Of a stretch of 64,000 nt of DNA, positions 46,833 through 57,124 are shown piece by piece. The translations under genes were made by a program, and so were the position numbers. Location of the stretch: positions 1,305,215 through 1,369,214 of the forward strand of contig NZ_KB889967.1 in assembly GCF_000372885.1 (NCBI RefSeq), given 5' to 3'. Below the pieces are notes generated by a model that was given only the letters and a program-made list of their open reading frames with translations, was not told the DNA's origin and made no database searches. The stretch comes from Methyloversatilis thermotolerans (lineage in GTDB: Bacteria > Pseudomonadota > Gammaproteobacteria > Burkholderiales > Rhodocyclaceae). The first letter of the stretch is position 1; the number at the start of each line of letters is the position of its first letter.

Positions 46833-47204
46833 TCAGTCCTCTGCGCCGGAAGGTCCCGAATGCAGCGCCTTGTCGATCAGGCGCGACAGCTGGTCGGCAC
46901 GCTCCATGGTCTGGTCATGCACGAAATGAAGCTGGGGCGTCGTGTGGATGCGCACGCGGCGACCGATCTCACGACGGAGGAAACCCGACGCGCGCACCAG
47001 ACCCTCGTGAATCTGCTTCTGCGCGTCGCCTTCGGCCAGCGTGCTGTAATACACCTTGGCATGCGCGTAATCCGGCGTGATGTCGACCGCGGTGAGCGAC
47101 ACCATGCCGACCCGCGGGTCCTTCAGTTCGGTGGCGATCAACTGCGCCAGTTCGCGCCGGATCGCCTCCGAAACACGGTCGCTGCGGGAGTAACGTTCGC
47201 TCAT
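46833..47204 (-). CDS. rbfA: Ribosome-binding factor A
   Basis: This 123-residue KH-like factor is needed for 16S rRNA 5'-end maturation and cold growth. It has RVSEAIRRELAQLIATELKDPRVG near 10-33, TAVDITPDYAHAKVYYS near 38 and TTPQLHFVHDQTMERADQLSRLI near the C-terminus. It lies between infB (18-bp gap) and truB. Confidence 0.95.
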   Translation of the reverse strand: MSERYSRSDRVSEAIRRELAQLIATELKDPRVGMVSLTAVDITPDYAHAKVYYSTLAEGDAQKQIHEGLVRASGFLRREIGRRVRIHTTPQLHFVHDQTMERADQLSRLIDKALHSGPSGAED

Positions 47205-47222
47205 CGTCTACGGCGTTCCGGC

Positions 47223-50000
47223 TCAGGCGAGCTTGCGCGCCACTTCCTGGATCTCGAAGATTTCGAGCTGATCGCCCTCTTCGATCTCATTGAAGCCGCG
47301 CAGCGACAGCCCGCACTCGTAGCTTTCCTTCACTTCCTTCACATCGTCCTTGAACCGCTTGAGCGAATCGAGCTCGCCGGTCCAGATGACCACGTTGTTG
47401 CGCAACAGACGCGCGCTGGCCGAACGCTTCACCATGCCGGAGGTGACCATGCAGCCGGCCACCGTGCCGACCTTGGAAATACGGAACACCTGACGGATTT
47501 CCACGGTACCGAGCACATGCTCGCGCTTCTCCGGCGCAAGCATGCCGGACAGTGCCGCCTTCACCTCATCCACAGCCTCATAGATGATGGTGTAGTAACG
47601 CAGATCAACACCGAAATTCTCGGCCAGTTTGCGCGCGCCGACGTCGGCCCGCACATTGAAGCCGATGACCACCGCCTTGGATGCCTGGGCGAGGTTGACG
47701 TCGGTTTCCGAAATCGCACCGACCGCAGCATGAATCACCTGCACCCGCACCTCGCTGGTGGACAGCTTGGTAAGCGACTGCACCAGCGCTTCCTGCGAAC
47801 CCTGCACATCGGCCTTGATGATGAGCGGGAGCACCTTCACCTCGCCCTCGCCCATCTGCTCGAACATCGATTCCAGCTTGGCAGCCTGCTGCTTGGCCAG
47901 TTTCACATCACGGAACTTGCCCTGACGGAACAGCGCGATCTCGCGTGCCTTGCGCTCGTCGGCGAGTGCCAGCGCCTCATCTCCGGCTGCCGGCACATCG
48001 GACAGGCCCTGTATCTCAACCGGGATGGACGGACCGGCTTCACTGACCGCCTTGCCCGACTCATCCAGCATCGCACGCACCCGGCCGAACACCTGGCCGC
48101 ACAGCAGGATGTCGCCGCGCTTGAGCGTGCCCTGCTGCACCAGCACCGACGCCACCGGGCCCTTGCCCTTGTCCAGTCGCGCTTCGATCACGAGACCGCG
48201 CGCGGGCGCATCCTTGGGCGCCTTCAGTTCCAGCACTTCCGCCTGCAGCAACACGTTCTCGAGCAGGTCGTCAATGCCGGTTCCCTTCTTGGCCGACACC
48301 GGGATGAAGGGCGAATCGCCGCCGTATTCTTCCGGCACCACACCTTCGGCCACCAGTTCCTGCTTCACGCGGTCCGGATTGGCTTCCGGCTTGTCGATCT
48401 TGTTGATGGCCACCACGATGGGCACATTGGCCGCCTTCGCGTGATGGATGGCTTCGCGCGTCTGCGGCATCACGCCGTCGTCCGCCGCCACCACCAGGAT
48501 GACGATGTCGGTCGCCTTGGCCCCGCGCGCACGCATCGCCGTGAACGCCTCGTGACCCGGTGTATCGAGGAAAGTGATCATGCCGCGCGGCGTATCGACG
48601 TGATAGGCGCCGATATGCTGCGTGATGCCACCCGCTTCGCCCGCGGCCACCCGGGCTCGGCGGATGTAGTCGAGCAGCGAGGTCTTGCCGTGGTCGACGT
48701 GACCCATGACCGTAACTACCGGTGCACGCGGCAGCAACTCGACATCCTTGTGCGCGTCATCGGCCTCGCCGAGGAAGGCTTCCGGATCATCCAGCTTGGC
48801 CGGCTTGGCGACATGGCCCATTTCCTCGACCAGGATCATCGCAGTTTCCTGATCGAGCACCTGGTTGATGGTGACCATCTGACCCAGCTTCATCAGCGCC
48901 TTGATCACCTCGGTGGCCTTGATCGACATCTTGTGAGCCAGATCGGCGACCGAAATGGTTTCCGGCACCAGAACCTCGCGCACCACGGCCTCCGCAGGCG
49001 CGGCCTGCGCCTGATCGTGGTCTCGGTGATGGCGACCTTTCGGACCCGCGCGCCAGCCGCCGGTACCGGCATCGCCGCGCGTCTTGATCTGGCGGCGCTT
49101 GGCGGCGTCGTCCTTCCAGTTGGTGCCCGGCTTGCCCTTGGCCGGCGCGGCGGCCGGCTTGGCCGTCTTGGCTGCCCCCTTGTCATCGGCCTTGGCCGGC
49201 TTGTGCAGGGTGCCCGCAGGCGCCTTCGCGGCAGCCGCCTTGGCATCCTCTTCCGCCTTTGCCTTGGCTTCCGCCTCCGCCTGCGCCTTGGCCAGTCGCG
49301 CCTCCATCTCATGGCGCATGCGCACCTCGCGCTCCTGCTTCTCCTTCAGTTCGCGCGCCTGGATGGCAAGAAGTTCTGCGTGACGCTTGGCCTCGCGTTC
49401 GCGCGCCGACATCGGACGCTCGACCGCCGGCGCCGGCTCGGCAGCCTCGACCTCTGCCGCGGGAGCCGACTCTGCAACCTCGGGCTCAGCCACAGCGACC
49501 GCTTCCGGCATGATTTCGAGCGGAGGCTCCGGTTCCGGAACCACCTCAGGCTCGGGCGCAAGCTCGACCACCACCGGCTCGGGTGCAATCGCCTCGACTA
49601 CCGGCTCAGGCTCGCGCAAAGGGGTCCTGTCCTCTTCAGCCGGCGGCGAAACCTCGGATACGCCAGCGGCCTGCGCGGCTTCTTCCGCCAGGATGTCCGC
49701 CGGATCGCGCTTGACCAGCACACGCTTCTTGCGCACTTCGACCTGGACGGTACGCGCCTGACCGGACGAATTGGTGGCCTTGATCTCGGTGGTCTGGCGA
49801 CGCGTCAGCGTGATCTTGGTCTTTCCCGCCGTTTCACCGTGCTGTCGACGCAAGTAGTCGAGCAGACGTGCCTTGTCCTGCTCGGTCAGCGAATCGCCTT
49901 CGCTCTTCTTGTCCACGCCGGCCTGCCTCAGCTGTTCAAGCAGGGCCGACGCCGGGATTTTCAGCTCGGTTGCAAACTGGGAAACACTCATCAACGCCAT
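47223..50000 (-). CDS. infB: Translation initiation factor IF-2
   Basis: This 925-residue GTPase places initiator tRNA on the 30S subunit. The N-terminal IF2N domain is [24 protein letters not shown]; the next 300 residues are a low-complexity linker of Glu/Ala/Pro and Lys/Ala runs. The G domain near 430-600 has [24 protein letters not shown] and [11 protein letters not shown]. Domains II-IV complete it, with [19 protein letters not shown] near the end. The MALMS start at 50000 was preferred to the MSVSQ ATG nine bases later. Confidence 0.97.
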   Translation of the reverse strand: MALMSVSQFATELKIPASALLEQLRQAGVDKKSEGDSLTEQDKARLLDYLRRQHGETAGKTKITLTRRQTTEIKATNSSGQARTVQVEVRKKRVLVKRDPADILAEEAAQAAGVSEVSPPAEEDRTPLREPEPVVEAIAPEPVVVELAPEPEVVPEPEPPLEIMPEAVAVAEPEVAESAPAAEVEAAEPAPAVERPMSAREREAKRHAELLAIQARELKEKQEREVRMRHEMEARLAKAQAEAEAKAKAEEDAKAAAAKAPAGTLHKPAKADDKGAAKTAKPAAAPAKGKPGTNWKDDAAKRRQIKTRGDAGTGGWRAGPKGRHHRDHDQAQAAPAEAVVREVLVPETISVADLAHKMSIKATEVIKALMKLGQMVTINQVLDQETAMILVEEMGHVAKPAKLDDPEAFLGEADDAHKDVELLPRAPVVTVMGHVDHGKTSLLDYIRRARVAAGEAGGITQHIGAYHVDTPRGMITFLDTPGHEAFTAMRARGAKATDIVILVVAADDGVMPQTREAIHHAKAANVPIVVAINKIDKPEANPDRVKQELVAEGVVPEEYGGDSPFIPVSAKKGTGIDDLLENVLLQAEVLELKAPKDAPARGLVIEARLDKGKGPVASVLVQQGTLKRGDILLCGQVFGRVRAMLDESGKAVSEAGPSIPVEIQGLSDVPAAGDEALALADERKAREIALFRQGKFRDVKLAKQQAAKLESMFEQMGEGEVKVLPLIIKADVQGSQEALVQSLTKLSTSEVRVQVIHAAVGAISETDVNLAQASKAVVIGFNVRADVGARKLAENFGVDLRYYTIIYEAVDEVKAALSGMLAPEKREHVLGTVEIRQVFRISKVGTVAGCMVTSGMVKRSASARLLRNNVVIWTGELDSLKRFKDDVKEVKESYECGLSLRGFNEIEEGDQLEIFEIQEVARKLA

Positions 50001-50011
50001 ACCGTCCTCAA

Positions 50012-51484
50012 TTATTCAAACCAGTGCGCTCGCGCAGTGGTGATCAGCGATGTCGCACGCGCGGCATCGATGCCCGCGATCTCCACCAGTTCGTCCACCG
50101 CCAGATCGGCCAGATCGTCACGCGTGCGCACATTCGCACGCGCCAGCTGGGCGGCCAGCTGCTTGTCCATGCCATCGAGCGCAAGCAGCGCATCATCCAC
50201 CTGCTCGAGCTGTTCCTCGTCCACGATGGCCTCGGTCAGCAGCACATTTCGCGCACGGGTGCGCAGCTCATTGACCGTGTCCTCATCGAAGGCCTCGATC
50301 TCCAGCATTTCGGCGAGTGGCACATAGGCCACCTCCTCCAGCGTCGAGAAACCTTCGTCGATCAGGATGTTCGCAACCTCCTCGTCCACGTCCAGCTTGG
50401 ACATGAACAGCAGGCGGATGGCGGCATTCTCGGCATCGGACTTCGCCGCCGACTGCTCGACCGTCATCAGGTTGATCTTCCAGCCGGTCAGTTCGGAAGC
50501 GAGACGCACGTTCTGCCCGCTGCGGCCGATGGCGATCGCGAGATTATCTTCATTCACCACGACATCCATGCAGTGCGCATCCTCATCAACGACGATGGAA
50601 GCGACTTCCGCCGGCGCCAGCGCACCGATCACGAACTGCGCAGGATCGGGCGACCACAGGATGATATCGACCCGCTCGCCGCCCAGCTCATTGGTCACCG
50701 CCTGCACGCGTGAGCCGCGCATGCCTATGCAGGTACCTTGCGGATCCACGCGTGAGTCGTTCGACTTGACGGCGATCTTGGCGCGTATGCCCGGATCACG
50801 GGCCGCCCCCTTTATCTCGATCAGACCGTCCTCGATTTCGGGCACTTCCAGTTCGAACAGCTTGATGATGAATTCCGGTGCGGTACGCGACAGGATGATC
50901 TGCGGGCCGCGCGCCTGACGGTCGACACGCAGCAGGACCGCCTTCACGCGGTCGCCCACGCGCAGGTTCTCGCGCGGAATGATGTGCTCGCGCGGCAGCA
51001 GCGCTTCGAGGCGACCGACTTCGATGATGGCGTTGCCACGCTCGATGCGCTTGATCGTTCCGGTGACCAGATGATCCTTGCGCTCCAGGAAATCGTTGAG
51101 GATCTGCTCGCGTTCAGCGTCGCGGATGCGCTGCAGGATGACCTGCTTGGCCGCCTGCGCACCGATACGACCGAAATCGACCGGCTCCAGCGCCTCTTCG
51201 ATGTACTCATCGACCTGGATATCGGGAATCTGATCACGGGCATCGATGATGCCGATCTGCGCCTCGTCGTTCTCGACCAGCTCATCCGGCAGCACGTGCC
51301 AGCGCCGGAAAGCCTCGTATTCGCCCGTCTCCCGATCAATGGACACGCGCACGTCGGCATCGTCATGAATGCGCTTCTTGGTCGCAGAAGCCAGCGCCGT
51401 TTCGAGCGCTCCGAACACCACTTCGCGGGCCACGTTCTTTTCGCGTGCCAGTGCGTCGACCAGCAACAGAATCTCGCGACTCAT
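50012..51484 (-). CDS. nusA: Transcription elongation/termination factor NusA
   Basis: The 490-residue factor binds RNA polymerase and nascent RNA. N-terminal domain, S1 domain (about 135-200), two KH domains (VGACVG-like [26 protein letters not shown] near 260; [15 protein letters not shown] near 325) and two C-terminal acidic repeats ([34 protein letters not shown]) typical of proteobacterial NusA. The ATG overlaps the rimP stop. Confidence 0.97.
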   Translation of the reverse strand: MSREILLLVDALAREKNVAREVVFGALETALASATKKRIHDDADVRVSIDRETGEYEAFRRWHVLPDELVENDEAQIGIIDARDQIPDIQVDEYIEEALEPVDFGRIGAQAAKQVILQRIRDAEREQILNDFLERKDHLVTGTIKRIERGNAIIEVGRLEALLPREHIIPRENLRVGDRVKAVLLRVDRQARGPQIILSRTAPEFIIKLFELEVPEIEDGLIEIKGAARDPGIRAKIAVKSNDSRVDPQGTCIGMRGSRVQAVTNELGGERVDIILWSPDPAQFVIGALAPAEVASIVVDEDAHCMDVVVNEDNLAIAIGRSGQNVRLASELTGWKINLMTVEQSAAKSDAENAAIRLLFMSKLDVDEEVANILIDEGFSTLEEVAYVPLAEMLEIEAFDEDTVNELRTRARNVLLTEAIVDEEQLEQVDDALLALDGMDKQLAAQLARANVRTRDDLADLAVDELVEIAGIDAARATSLITTARAHWFE

Positions 51485-51933
51485 CGTTTCAACTCCTGCT
51501 TGCGTTCAAAGTCCGGCACCAGCCTTGCACGCTCGATCTTGGAAAGCTCGAACTCATAGGCTTCGCCCTTCACGTCCAGCGTCAGCCGATCATCCGCAAC
51601 CCCCGCCAGACGGCCGGTGAAATTGCGTTGATTGCCGACCGGCACGCGCAGACGCACCTGCGCCTCCTGGCCTGTGAAGCGGACAAAATCGGAAGTCGTG
51701 CGCAGGGGACGATCAAGCCCAGGAGAGGACACTTCCAGCCGGTCGTAATCGACGTTCTCGACCATGAACAGGCGGGTAAGGTGATTGCTCACCGTTACGC
51801 AGTCGTCCACCGTGATGCCCTTCGGGATATCGATGAACACGCGCAAAAGACGGCCCCTGGGCGATGTTTCGAGGTCGACGAACTCGTAGCCCAGTCCGCT
51901 CACTGCCTGTTCGATCAGTTCCGCGACATTCAT
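51481..51933 (-). CDS. rimP: Ribosome maturation factor RimP
   Basis: The 150-residue 30S assembly factor starts [22 protein letters not shown] and includes [27 protein letters not shown] near 30-55 and [15 protein letters not shown] near 63, all family hallmarks. The upstream in-frame reading to 51996 runs through a hairpin terminator and is rejected. First gene of the superoperon. Confidence 0.95.
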   Translation of the reverse strand: MNVAELIEQAVSGLGYEFVDLETSPRGRLLRVFIDIPKGITVDDCVTVSNHLTRLFMVENVDYDRLEVSSPGLDRPLRTTSDFVRFTGQEAQVRLRVPVGNQRNFTGRLAGVADDRLTLDVKGEAYEFELSKIERARLVPDFERKQELKR

Positions 51934-51956
51934 TCCTGCGACAACTTCCGGAAATA

Positions 51957-51983
51957 CAAATAAAAAATGGGCGGACCGCCCAT
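51957..51983 (-). terminator. Intrinsic terminator in the rimP leader
   Basis: ATGGGCGG-A-CCGCCCAT (51967-51983) is a GC-rich hairpin followed on the minus strand by TTTTTTATTT. It lies only 24 bp before the rimP ATG and downstream of a good promoter, so it is either an attenuator of the nusA operon or the end of rluB transcripts. Confidence 0.75.
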
Positions 51984-52020
51984 CGAAACGCGCCAAAACT
52001 GCCAGCGCAGCAAGAACGCG

Positions 52021-52049
52021 AGTGTAACAGAGGGCGACACTCCCTTCAA
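52021..52049 (-). promoter_or_regulatory. Sigma-70 promoter of rimP-nusA-infB
   Basis: On the minus strand, TTGAAG (52049-52044) and TACACT (52026-52021) are separated by 17 bp. The predicted start near 52014 leaves a leader of about 80 nt that contains the terminator hairpin. Confidence 0.65.
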
Positions 52050-52086
52050 GCCGGAAGGAAGGTCGCCCCCTGGATGACCACAGCCA

Positions 52087-53181
52087 TCAAGCCTCGCCCT
52101 GCCCGGCAGGACGCGTGGCCGGACGTCGGCGCCGGCGCGGCGGGCGCTTGCGCGCGGTCCCTTCCGCCTCGACCGGCCCACCGTCGGCACGGACAGCCTG
52201 CGGCGCCGGCGCAGCCCCCTCTCCAGCCACGCGAGGTTTGCGTGGCCCACGCCGGCGACCGCGCCGGGCAGCGGATGGCGCATCGGCCGCACCGGCCCCT
52301 TCGGCCTCGACGGCGGGAGATGCGCCGCCCTTGCGAGGCTTGCCCTTGCCCGGCACAACCGACATGAGGCGTGTCACCTCCTCGGCCTTCAGCTCCAGGG
52401 TCTTGCCACGCGCCAGGTGCTTGGGCAATTCGAAAGGGCCATAGCGCACACGCATGAGGCGGCTCACCGTGAGCCCGATGGCTTCGAACATCCTGCGCAC
52501 CTCGCGGTTGCGACCTTCCGAGAGCGTGACGCGATACCAGTGATTGGCCCCTTCACCACCGCCGTCGACCAGCGAGTTGAACTTTGCGATGCCATCCTCG
52601 AGCTCCATGCCGTCGACCAGCTGCTTCGCCTGCTCAGGGGTCAGCTCACCCAGCAGACGCACCGCGTACTCGCGTTCCAGCTCGAAACTCGGATGCATCA
52701 GCTTGTTGGCCAGCTCGCCATTGGTGGTGAATACCAGTAGGCCTGAAGTGTTGAAGTCGAGACGACCGACCGCGATCCAGCGACCGGCACTCACCTTGGG
52801 CAGCTTGTCGAAAACCGAAGGACGGCCTTCCGGATCGTCGCGCGACACGATCTCGCCTTCCGGCTTGTGGTAGAGCATGACGCGCGGCGCACGCTGCGCG
52901 AAGTGGATCTGTATCAGCTTGCCATTGACCCTGACCTTGTCTTCGGGACCGATGCGCTGCCCGACGTGAGCCGGCATCGAATTGACGCTGACGCGGCCGG
53001 CGATGATCCACTCCTCGAGCTCACGCCGCGAACCCAGCCCCATGTCCGCCAGCATCTTGTGCAGCTTCTGCGGCTCCTTGAACACCACCGGCCCGCGGCG
53101 TTTCGACTTGCTGTCCGGCGATCGGTAGTTGGCAACATTGCCATTCACATCGCCACCCGGTCTGCGTCTACCTTGCATCAT
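52087..53181 (-). CDS. rluB: 23S rRNA pseudouridine synthase RluB-like
   Basis: This 364-residue enzyme isomerises uridine in the peptidyl-transferase region of 23S rRNA. An S4-like RNA-binding domain (LHKMLADMGLGSRRELEEWI near 40-59) precedes the catalytic module with GRLDFNTSGLLVFT (catalytic Asp near 140) and EGRNREVRRMFEAIGL near 222. A C-terminal tail of about 80 residues rich in Arg, Pro, Ala and Gly (RRGRRRGPRKPR) is typical of some betaproteobacterial forms. The gene overlaps the scpB end by 14 bases. Confidence 0.93.
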   Translation of the reverse strand: MMQGRRRPGGDVNGNVANYRSPDSKSKRRGPVVFKEPQKLHKMLADMGLGSRRELEEWIIAGRVSVNSMPAHVGQRIGPEDKVRVNGKLIQIHFAQRAPRVMLYHKPEGEIVSRDDPEGRPSVFDKLPKVSAGRWIAVGRLDFNTSGLLVFTTNGELANKLMHPSFELEREYAVRLLGELTPEQAKQLVDGMELEDGIAKFNSLVDGGGEGANHWYRVTLSEGRNREVRRMFEAIGLTVSRLMRVRYGPFELPKHLARGKTLELKAEEVTRLMSVVPGKGKPRKGGASPAVEAEGAGAADAPSAARRGRRRGPRKPRVAGEGAAPAPQAVRADGGPVEAEGTARKRPPRRRRRPATRPAGQGEA

Positions 53182-53749
53182 TGAATTCCATCACCTTCTG
53201 TAGTTCGGCCAGCGGCGGCAGCTCCGCGAGCGTGCGCAGGCCCAGATCGTCGAGAAAACGTCTTGTCGTTGCATACAGCGCCGGACGGCCGGGGACTTCG
53301 CGGTAACCCACGCTGTCTATCCAGCCGCGACCTTCGAGCGCCTTGATGATGCCCGGCGACACCGCGACACCACGGATGTCCTCGATGTCACCGCGGGTCA
53401 CTGGCTGGCGGTATGCGATGATCGCCAGTGTTTCCAGCACAGCCCGCGAATACTTCGCCGGCTTTTCGTTCCTCATCCTGTCCAGATAGGGCTGCATGTC
53501 CGCCGTAGTGCGGAAGCGCCAGCCGGAAGCCACCTGGACCAGTTCGATGCCGCGACCCGACCACTCTTCGCGCAATTCGTCGAGCAAGCGCCGCAGCAGC
53601 GCGTGATCCAGATCCTGCTCGAACAACTTCCGGAGATCGGCGGTGCCCAGCGCATCCTGCGACGCAAGCAAGGCCGCTTCCAGCACGCGCTTGATGTCAG
53701 CCGGGCTCGGCGACGACGTCGGCTGTGTCGTTTCGGGCAGTTCTGACAT
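53168..53749 (-). CDS. scpB: Segregation and condensation protein B
   Basis: This 193-residue partner of SMC-ScpA in chromosome compaction has winged-helix domains. Conserved parts are LEAALLASQDAL near 26, WRFRTTADMQPYL near 81 and YSRAVLETLAIIAYRQPVTRGDIEDIRGV near 100-128. MSELPETTQ at 53749 is chosen; the gene overlaps scpA by 53 bases, which is normal for the pair. Confidence 0.92.
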   Translation of the reverse strand: MSELPETTQPTSSPSPADIKRVLEAALLASQDALGTADLRKLFEQDLDHALLRRLLDELREEWSGRGIELVQVASGWRFRTTADMQPYLDRMRNEKPAKYSRAVLETLAIIAYRQPVTRGDIEDIRGVAVSPGIIKALEGRGWIDSVGYREVPGRPALYATTRRFLDDLGLRTLAELPPLAELQKVMEFNDAR

Positions 53750-54548
53750 AGATCGGCGCAAAAGCTTCGAGCTGAAGCAGTTCTATCAGGTTCTCGCGTG
53801 CCAGTTCGAGCACGGCAAGAAAGTTCACAACCATGTGCGCAGCGGTCGGGTTGCGCTCGAAAAGCTGATCGAAACGCAGATCACCCTCCTCCTGCAGCCG
53901 GCGCAGGATGCCGGACATGAATTCACGCACCGACAGGGCCTCACGGCTCACCTTGTGATGGCGAGTCATGTCCGCCCGTCTCATCAACGCCAGCCAGGCG
54001 AGCTGAAGATCGGTTGCGCTGACATCCGGCTGGATTTCGGCCAGCCTTTCCGCCACCTGCACCCCGACCCACTCGTGTTCGCGCTGGATGCGCGGAATCC
54101 CGTCCAGCGCGAGGGCGGCGGCCTTCATCTGCTCGTACTCGATGAGCCGGCGCACCAGTTCGGCACGCGGATCCTCGACGTCTTCCCCGGATTCGCGCGG
54201 CGGCCGCGGCAAAAGCATGCGCGACTTGATTTCCAGCAACATGGCCGCCATCAGCAGATACTCGGCAGCAAGCTCGAGCCGGTGTGTGCGCATGGCGTCG
54301 ACATAGGCCAGATACTGGGCCGTCAGCGGCGCCATGGGAATGTCGAGGATATCGACGTTCGCCTTGCGTATCAGGTACAGCAGCAGATCGAGCGGCCCCT
54401 GGAAAGCATCCAGGAACACTTCGAGCGCGTCGGGCGGAATGTACAGGTCGAGCGGAAGTTTTTCCAGCGTCTCGCCATACAAGCGCGCCGTGGGATGGGG
54501 CAGGACCGCCTCGTCACCCTCCCCCGCAATGACGGTCTGCGCGACCAT
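53697..54548 (-). CDS. scpA: Segregation and condensation protein A
   Basis: The 283-residue kleisin subunit of the SMC-ScpAB complex. It has FQGPLDLLLYLIRKANVDILDIP near 47-69, the family signature that contacts SMC, and MAAMLLEIKSRMLLPRP near 103. A C-terminal winged helix (REFMSGILRRLQEEGDLRFDQLF) follows. Its start overlaps the trpS stop. Confidence 0.94.
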   Translation of the reverse strand: MVAQTVIAGEGDEAVLPHPTARLYGETLEKLPLDLYIPPDALEVFLDAFQGPLDLLLYLIRKANVDILDIPMAPLTAQYLAYVDAMRTHRLELAAEYLLMAAMLLEIKSRMLLPRPPRESGEDVEDPRAELVRRLIEYEQMKAAALALDGIPRIQREHEWVGVQVAERLAEIQPDVSATDLQLAWLALMRRADMTRHHKVSREALSVREFMSGILRRLQEEGDLRFDQLFERNPTAAHMVVNFLAVLELARENLIELLQLEAFAPIYVRTARNDTADVVAEPG

Positions 54549-55750
54549 CAGGCGTAATTCAGCCCCATGGCTTCACGCACGTCGCGCATGGTTTCCGACG
54601 CAAGCTTGCGGGCACGCTCGCAGCCATCGGCAACGATATTGCGCAACAGCATGGGATCCTCCTCGTACTGTCGCGCCCGCTCGTGGATCGGCGCCTGCTC
54701 CTTCAGCACGGCGTCGATCACCGGTTGCTTGCATTCAAGACAGCCGATTCCGGCCGAACGGCAACCTTCCTGCACCCATTGCCGCGTGGAATCGTCGGAA
54801 TAGATCACGTGGAACTGCCACACCGGGCATCGTTCCGGTTCCCCCGGATCAGTCCGGCGCACGCGCTGGGTGTCGGTCTTCATGCCACGGATCTTCTTGG
54901 TCACGACCTCCGGATCCTCCCGCAGCATGAGCGTATTGTTGTAGGACTTGGACATCTTCTGCCCGTCCAGGCCCGGCATGCGGGCAGCCTCGGTCAGCAG
55001 CGCGCCCGGCTCGGCGAGAATCATCTTGCCACCGCCCTCCAGATAGCCGTACAGGCGTTCGCGGTCGCCAAGGCTGAGGCTCTGCGCCTCCTCGAGCAGG
55101 GCCTTGGCCTGGGCCAGCGCCTCTTCACGCCCCTCCTGCTGGTACAGCGTGCGCAGTTCGTCATACAGCTTGCCGCGCTTGCCGCCCAGCTTCTTGACCG
55201 CCTCGCGTGCCTTGTCCTCGAAACCCGGCTCCCGGCCGTAGAGATGATTGAAGCGGCGCGCCACCTCGCGTGTCAGTTCGACGTGCGGCACCTGATCCTC
55301 ACCTACCGGCACCAGATTGGCCCGATAAATCAGGATGTCGGCGGACTGCAGCAAGGGGTAACCGAGAAAACCGTAGGTAGACAGATCCCTGTCGGTGAGC
55401 TTTTCCTGCTGGTCCTTGTAGGTCGGTACGCGTTCCAGCCAGCCCAGCGGACACATCATGGACAGCAGCAGGTGCAGTTCTGCGTGTTCCGGCACGCGCG
55501 ACTGGATGAACAGCGTGGCCTGAGTCGGATCCACGCCTGCGGCGAGCCAGTCGATCAGCATGTCCCATACGCTGCGTTCGATCACCTGCGTGTCCTCGTA
55601 GCTGGTGGTCAGTGCGTGCCAGTCGGCAACGAAGAACAGACAGGGATATTCGTGCTGCAACCTCACCCAGTTCTTGAGCACGCCGTGGTAGTGGCCGAGG
55701 TGCAGGCGACCGGTGGGCCGCATGCCGGAAAGAACGCGTTCTGCGTACAT
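54548..55750 (-). CDS. trpS: Tryptophanyl-tRNA synthetase
   Basis: This 400-residue class I synthetase charges tRNA-Trp. The HIGH-like HLGHYHG is near residue 17 and KMSKSYN near 265. The protein is longer than E. coli TrpRS (334) because of an insert between these motifs (EEAQSLSLGDRERLYGYLEGG), which is common in betaproteobacteria. The ATG at 55750 is chosen over a TTG two codons earlier. Confidence 0.95.
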   Translation of the reverse strand: MYAERVLSGMRPTGRLHLGHYHGVLKNWVRLQHEYPCLFFVADWHALTTSYEDTQVIERSVWDMLIDWLAAGVDPTQATLFIQSRVPEHAELHLLLSMMCPLGWLERVPTYKDQQEKLTDRDLSTYGFLGYPLLQSADILIYRANLVPVGEDQVPHVELTREVARRFNHLYGREPGFEDKAREAVKKLGGKRGKLYDELRTLYQQEGREEALAQAKALLEEAQSLSLGDRERLYGYLEGGGKMILAEPGALLTEAARMPGLDGQKMSKSYNNTLMLREDPEVVTKKIRGMKTDTQRVRRTDPGEPERCPVWQFHVIYSDDSTRQWVQEGCRSAGIGCLECKQPVIDAVLKEQAPIHERARQYEEDPMLLRNIVADGCERARKLASETMRDVREAMGLNYA

Positions 55751-55766
55751 ATTCAAAGTGTCCGAT

Positions 55767-56426
55767 TCAGAAGAACAGCGAAAGCAACAGCGACTTCGAC
55801 ACCTGCAGCATGGGCGCCAGGATCAGGTCCAGGCCGCCCAGAACAAGCAGCCCCAGCAGGATGAACAATCCGTAGCGCTCGATCCGGGCAAATGCCATCG
55901 CAGCCCGCCCCGGCAGCAGACTGATCATGATGCGTCCGCCGTCCAGCGGCGGAATGGGCAGCAGGTTGAGCAGCATGAGCACCAGGTTGATGGCCACGCC
56001 CGCTTCCGCCATGCGTCGCAGCGGTTCACCGAACAGCGCCTCGGGCGGCTGCACCAACGACATCTTGAACGCCAGCATCCAGCCGATTGCCATGAGCAGG
56101 TTCGCGCCCGGTCCCGCTGCCGCCACCCACAGCATGTCGCGCTTGGGATTTCGCAGACGTGAGAAGTTGACCGGCACCGGTCTGGCCCAACCGAACAGCA
56201 GGCCTTCATGTCCGGCAAGCGCGCTGCCGAAGTACATGAGCAGAGGTACCGCTATCGTGCCGACCGGATCGATATGCCGCAAGGGATTCAGCGAAATGCG
56301 CCCGGCCAGCGCGGCGGTCGGATCCCCGAACAGCCTTGCCATGTATCCATGAGCAGCTTCGTGCAGAGTGATCGCCAACACGATCGGCAGCACGATGACC
56401 GCCAGTCGCGCGATGCTTTCGTCCAT
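55767..56426 (-). CDS. Site-2 protease family M50 membrane peptidase
   Basis: The 219-residue integral membrane metalloprotease has HEAAH at residues 22-26 as the zinc motif and a third ligand Asp in IPPLDGGRI near 170. Five or six helices are visible. Substrates are unknown; family members cleave membrane-bound regulators or signal peptides. It stands 16 bases upstream of trpS in the same direction. Confidence 0.9.
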   Translation of the reverse strand: MDESIARLAVIVLPIVLAITLHEAAHGYMARLFGDPTAALAGRISLNPLRHIDPVGTIAVPLLMYFGSALAGHEGLLFGWARPVPVNFSRLRNPKRDMLWVAAAGPGANLLMAIGWMLAFKMSLVQPPEALFGEPLRRMAEAGVAINLVLMLLNLLPIPPLDGGRIMISLLPGRAAMAFARIERYGLFILLGLLVLGGLDLILAPMLQVSKSLLLSLFF

Positions 56427-56461
56427 AAGCCGCGGGATGCTAACAGAAGGCGGGCATGGCG

Positions 56462-57088
56462 TCAGTCAAGCCCGAAACGCGCGAGATCGCCACCCCCGGC
56501 GCGAACCAGTTCGGGGCTGCCGGACGACAGATCGATGACCGATGTGGGCCGGGTGCCGCAATGACCGGCGTCCAGCACCAGATCCAGTTCGTGCTGCAGG
56601 CGCTCGCGGATGTCCTCGGCATCGGTCAGCGGCAGTTCCTCGCCCGGAAGCAGCAGGGTCGAACCCAGAAGGGGTTCGCCCAGTTCGGACAGCAGCGCCG
56701 ACACGACCGGATGATCGGGCACGCGCAGACCTATGGTCTTGCGCTTGGGGTGCAGTATGCGTCGCGGAAGCTCGCGCGTGGCTTCCAGAATGAAGGTATA
56801 GGCCCCCGGCGTGGCGCTCTTGAGCAGACGGAACTGGGCGTTGTCCACCCGCGCAAAGGTCGCGATTTCGGACAGATCGCGACACATGAGCGTGAAGTGG
56901 TGATGTTCATCGACACCCCGTATGCGACGGATGCGATCAAGTACGCGCGCGTCCCCCATGTGTCCGACCAGCGACCACGCGCAGTCGGTCGGAATGGCGG
57001 CCAGCCCTCCGGCACGAAGGATGTCTGCCGCCTGGCGTATCAGTCTGGGTTGGGGATTGTCGGGATGGAGCGAAAAGAGCTGGGCCAC
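56462..57088 (-). CDS. YciO-like protein of the YrdC/Sua5 superfamily
   Basis: This 208-residue nucleotide/RNA-binding fold has AIPTDCAWSLVGHMGD near 30-45, KSATPGAYTFILEAT near 90, KRKTIGLRVPDHPV near 113 and GSTLLLPGEELPL. It resembles E. coli YciO more than TsaC, so a tRNA t6A role is uncertain. It lies between the PHP nuclease and the M50 protease genes, all in one direction. Confidence 0.88.
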   Translation of the reverse strand: MAQLFSLHPDNPQPRLIRQAADILRAGGLAAIPTDCAWSLVGHMGDARVLDRIRRIRGVDEHHHFTLMCRDLSEIATFARVDNAQFRLLKSATPGAYTFILEATRELPRRILHPKRKTIGLRVPDHPVVSALLSELGEPLLGSTLLLPGEELPLTDAEDIRERLQHELDLVLDAGHCGTRPTSVIDLSSGSPELVRAGGGDLARFGLD

Positions 57089-57124
57089 GGATACCTGTCG
57101 AATAAAGTCAGCCGACGCTGCCTG

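Noticed and set aside
46488-50327. 1279-codon plus-strand open frame opposite rbfA, infB and nusA
   Set aside because: It crosses three conserved genes in the antisense frame and has low-complexity composition with no domain motifs.
51930-52358. 142-codon minus-strand frame between rluB and rimP
   Set aside because: It overlaps the rluB tail in another frame and crosses the promoter and terminator of the nusA operon.
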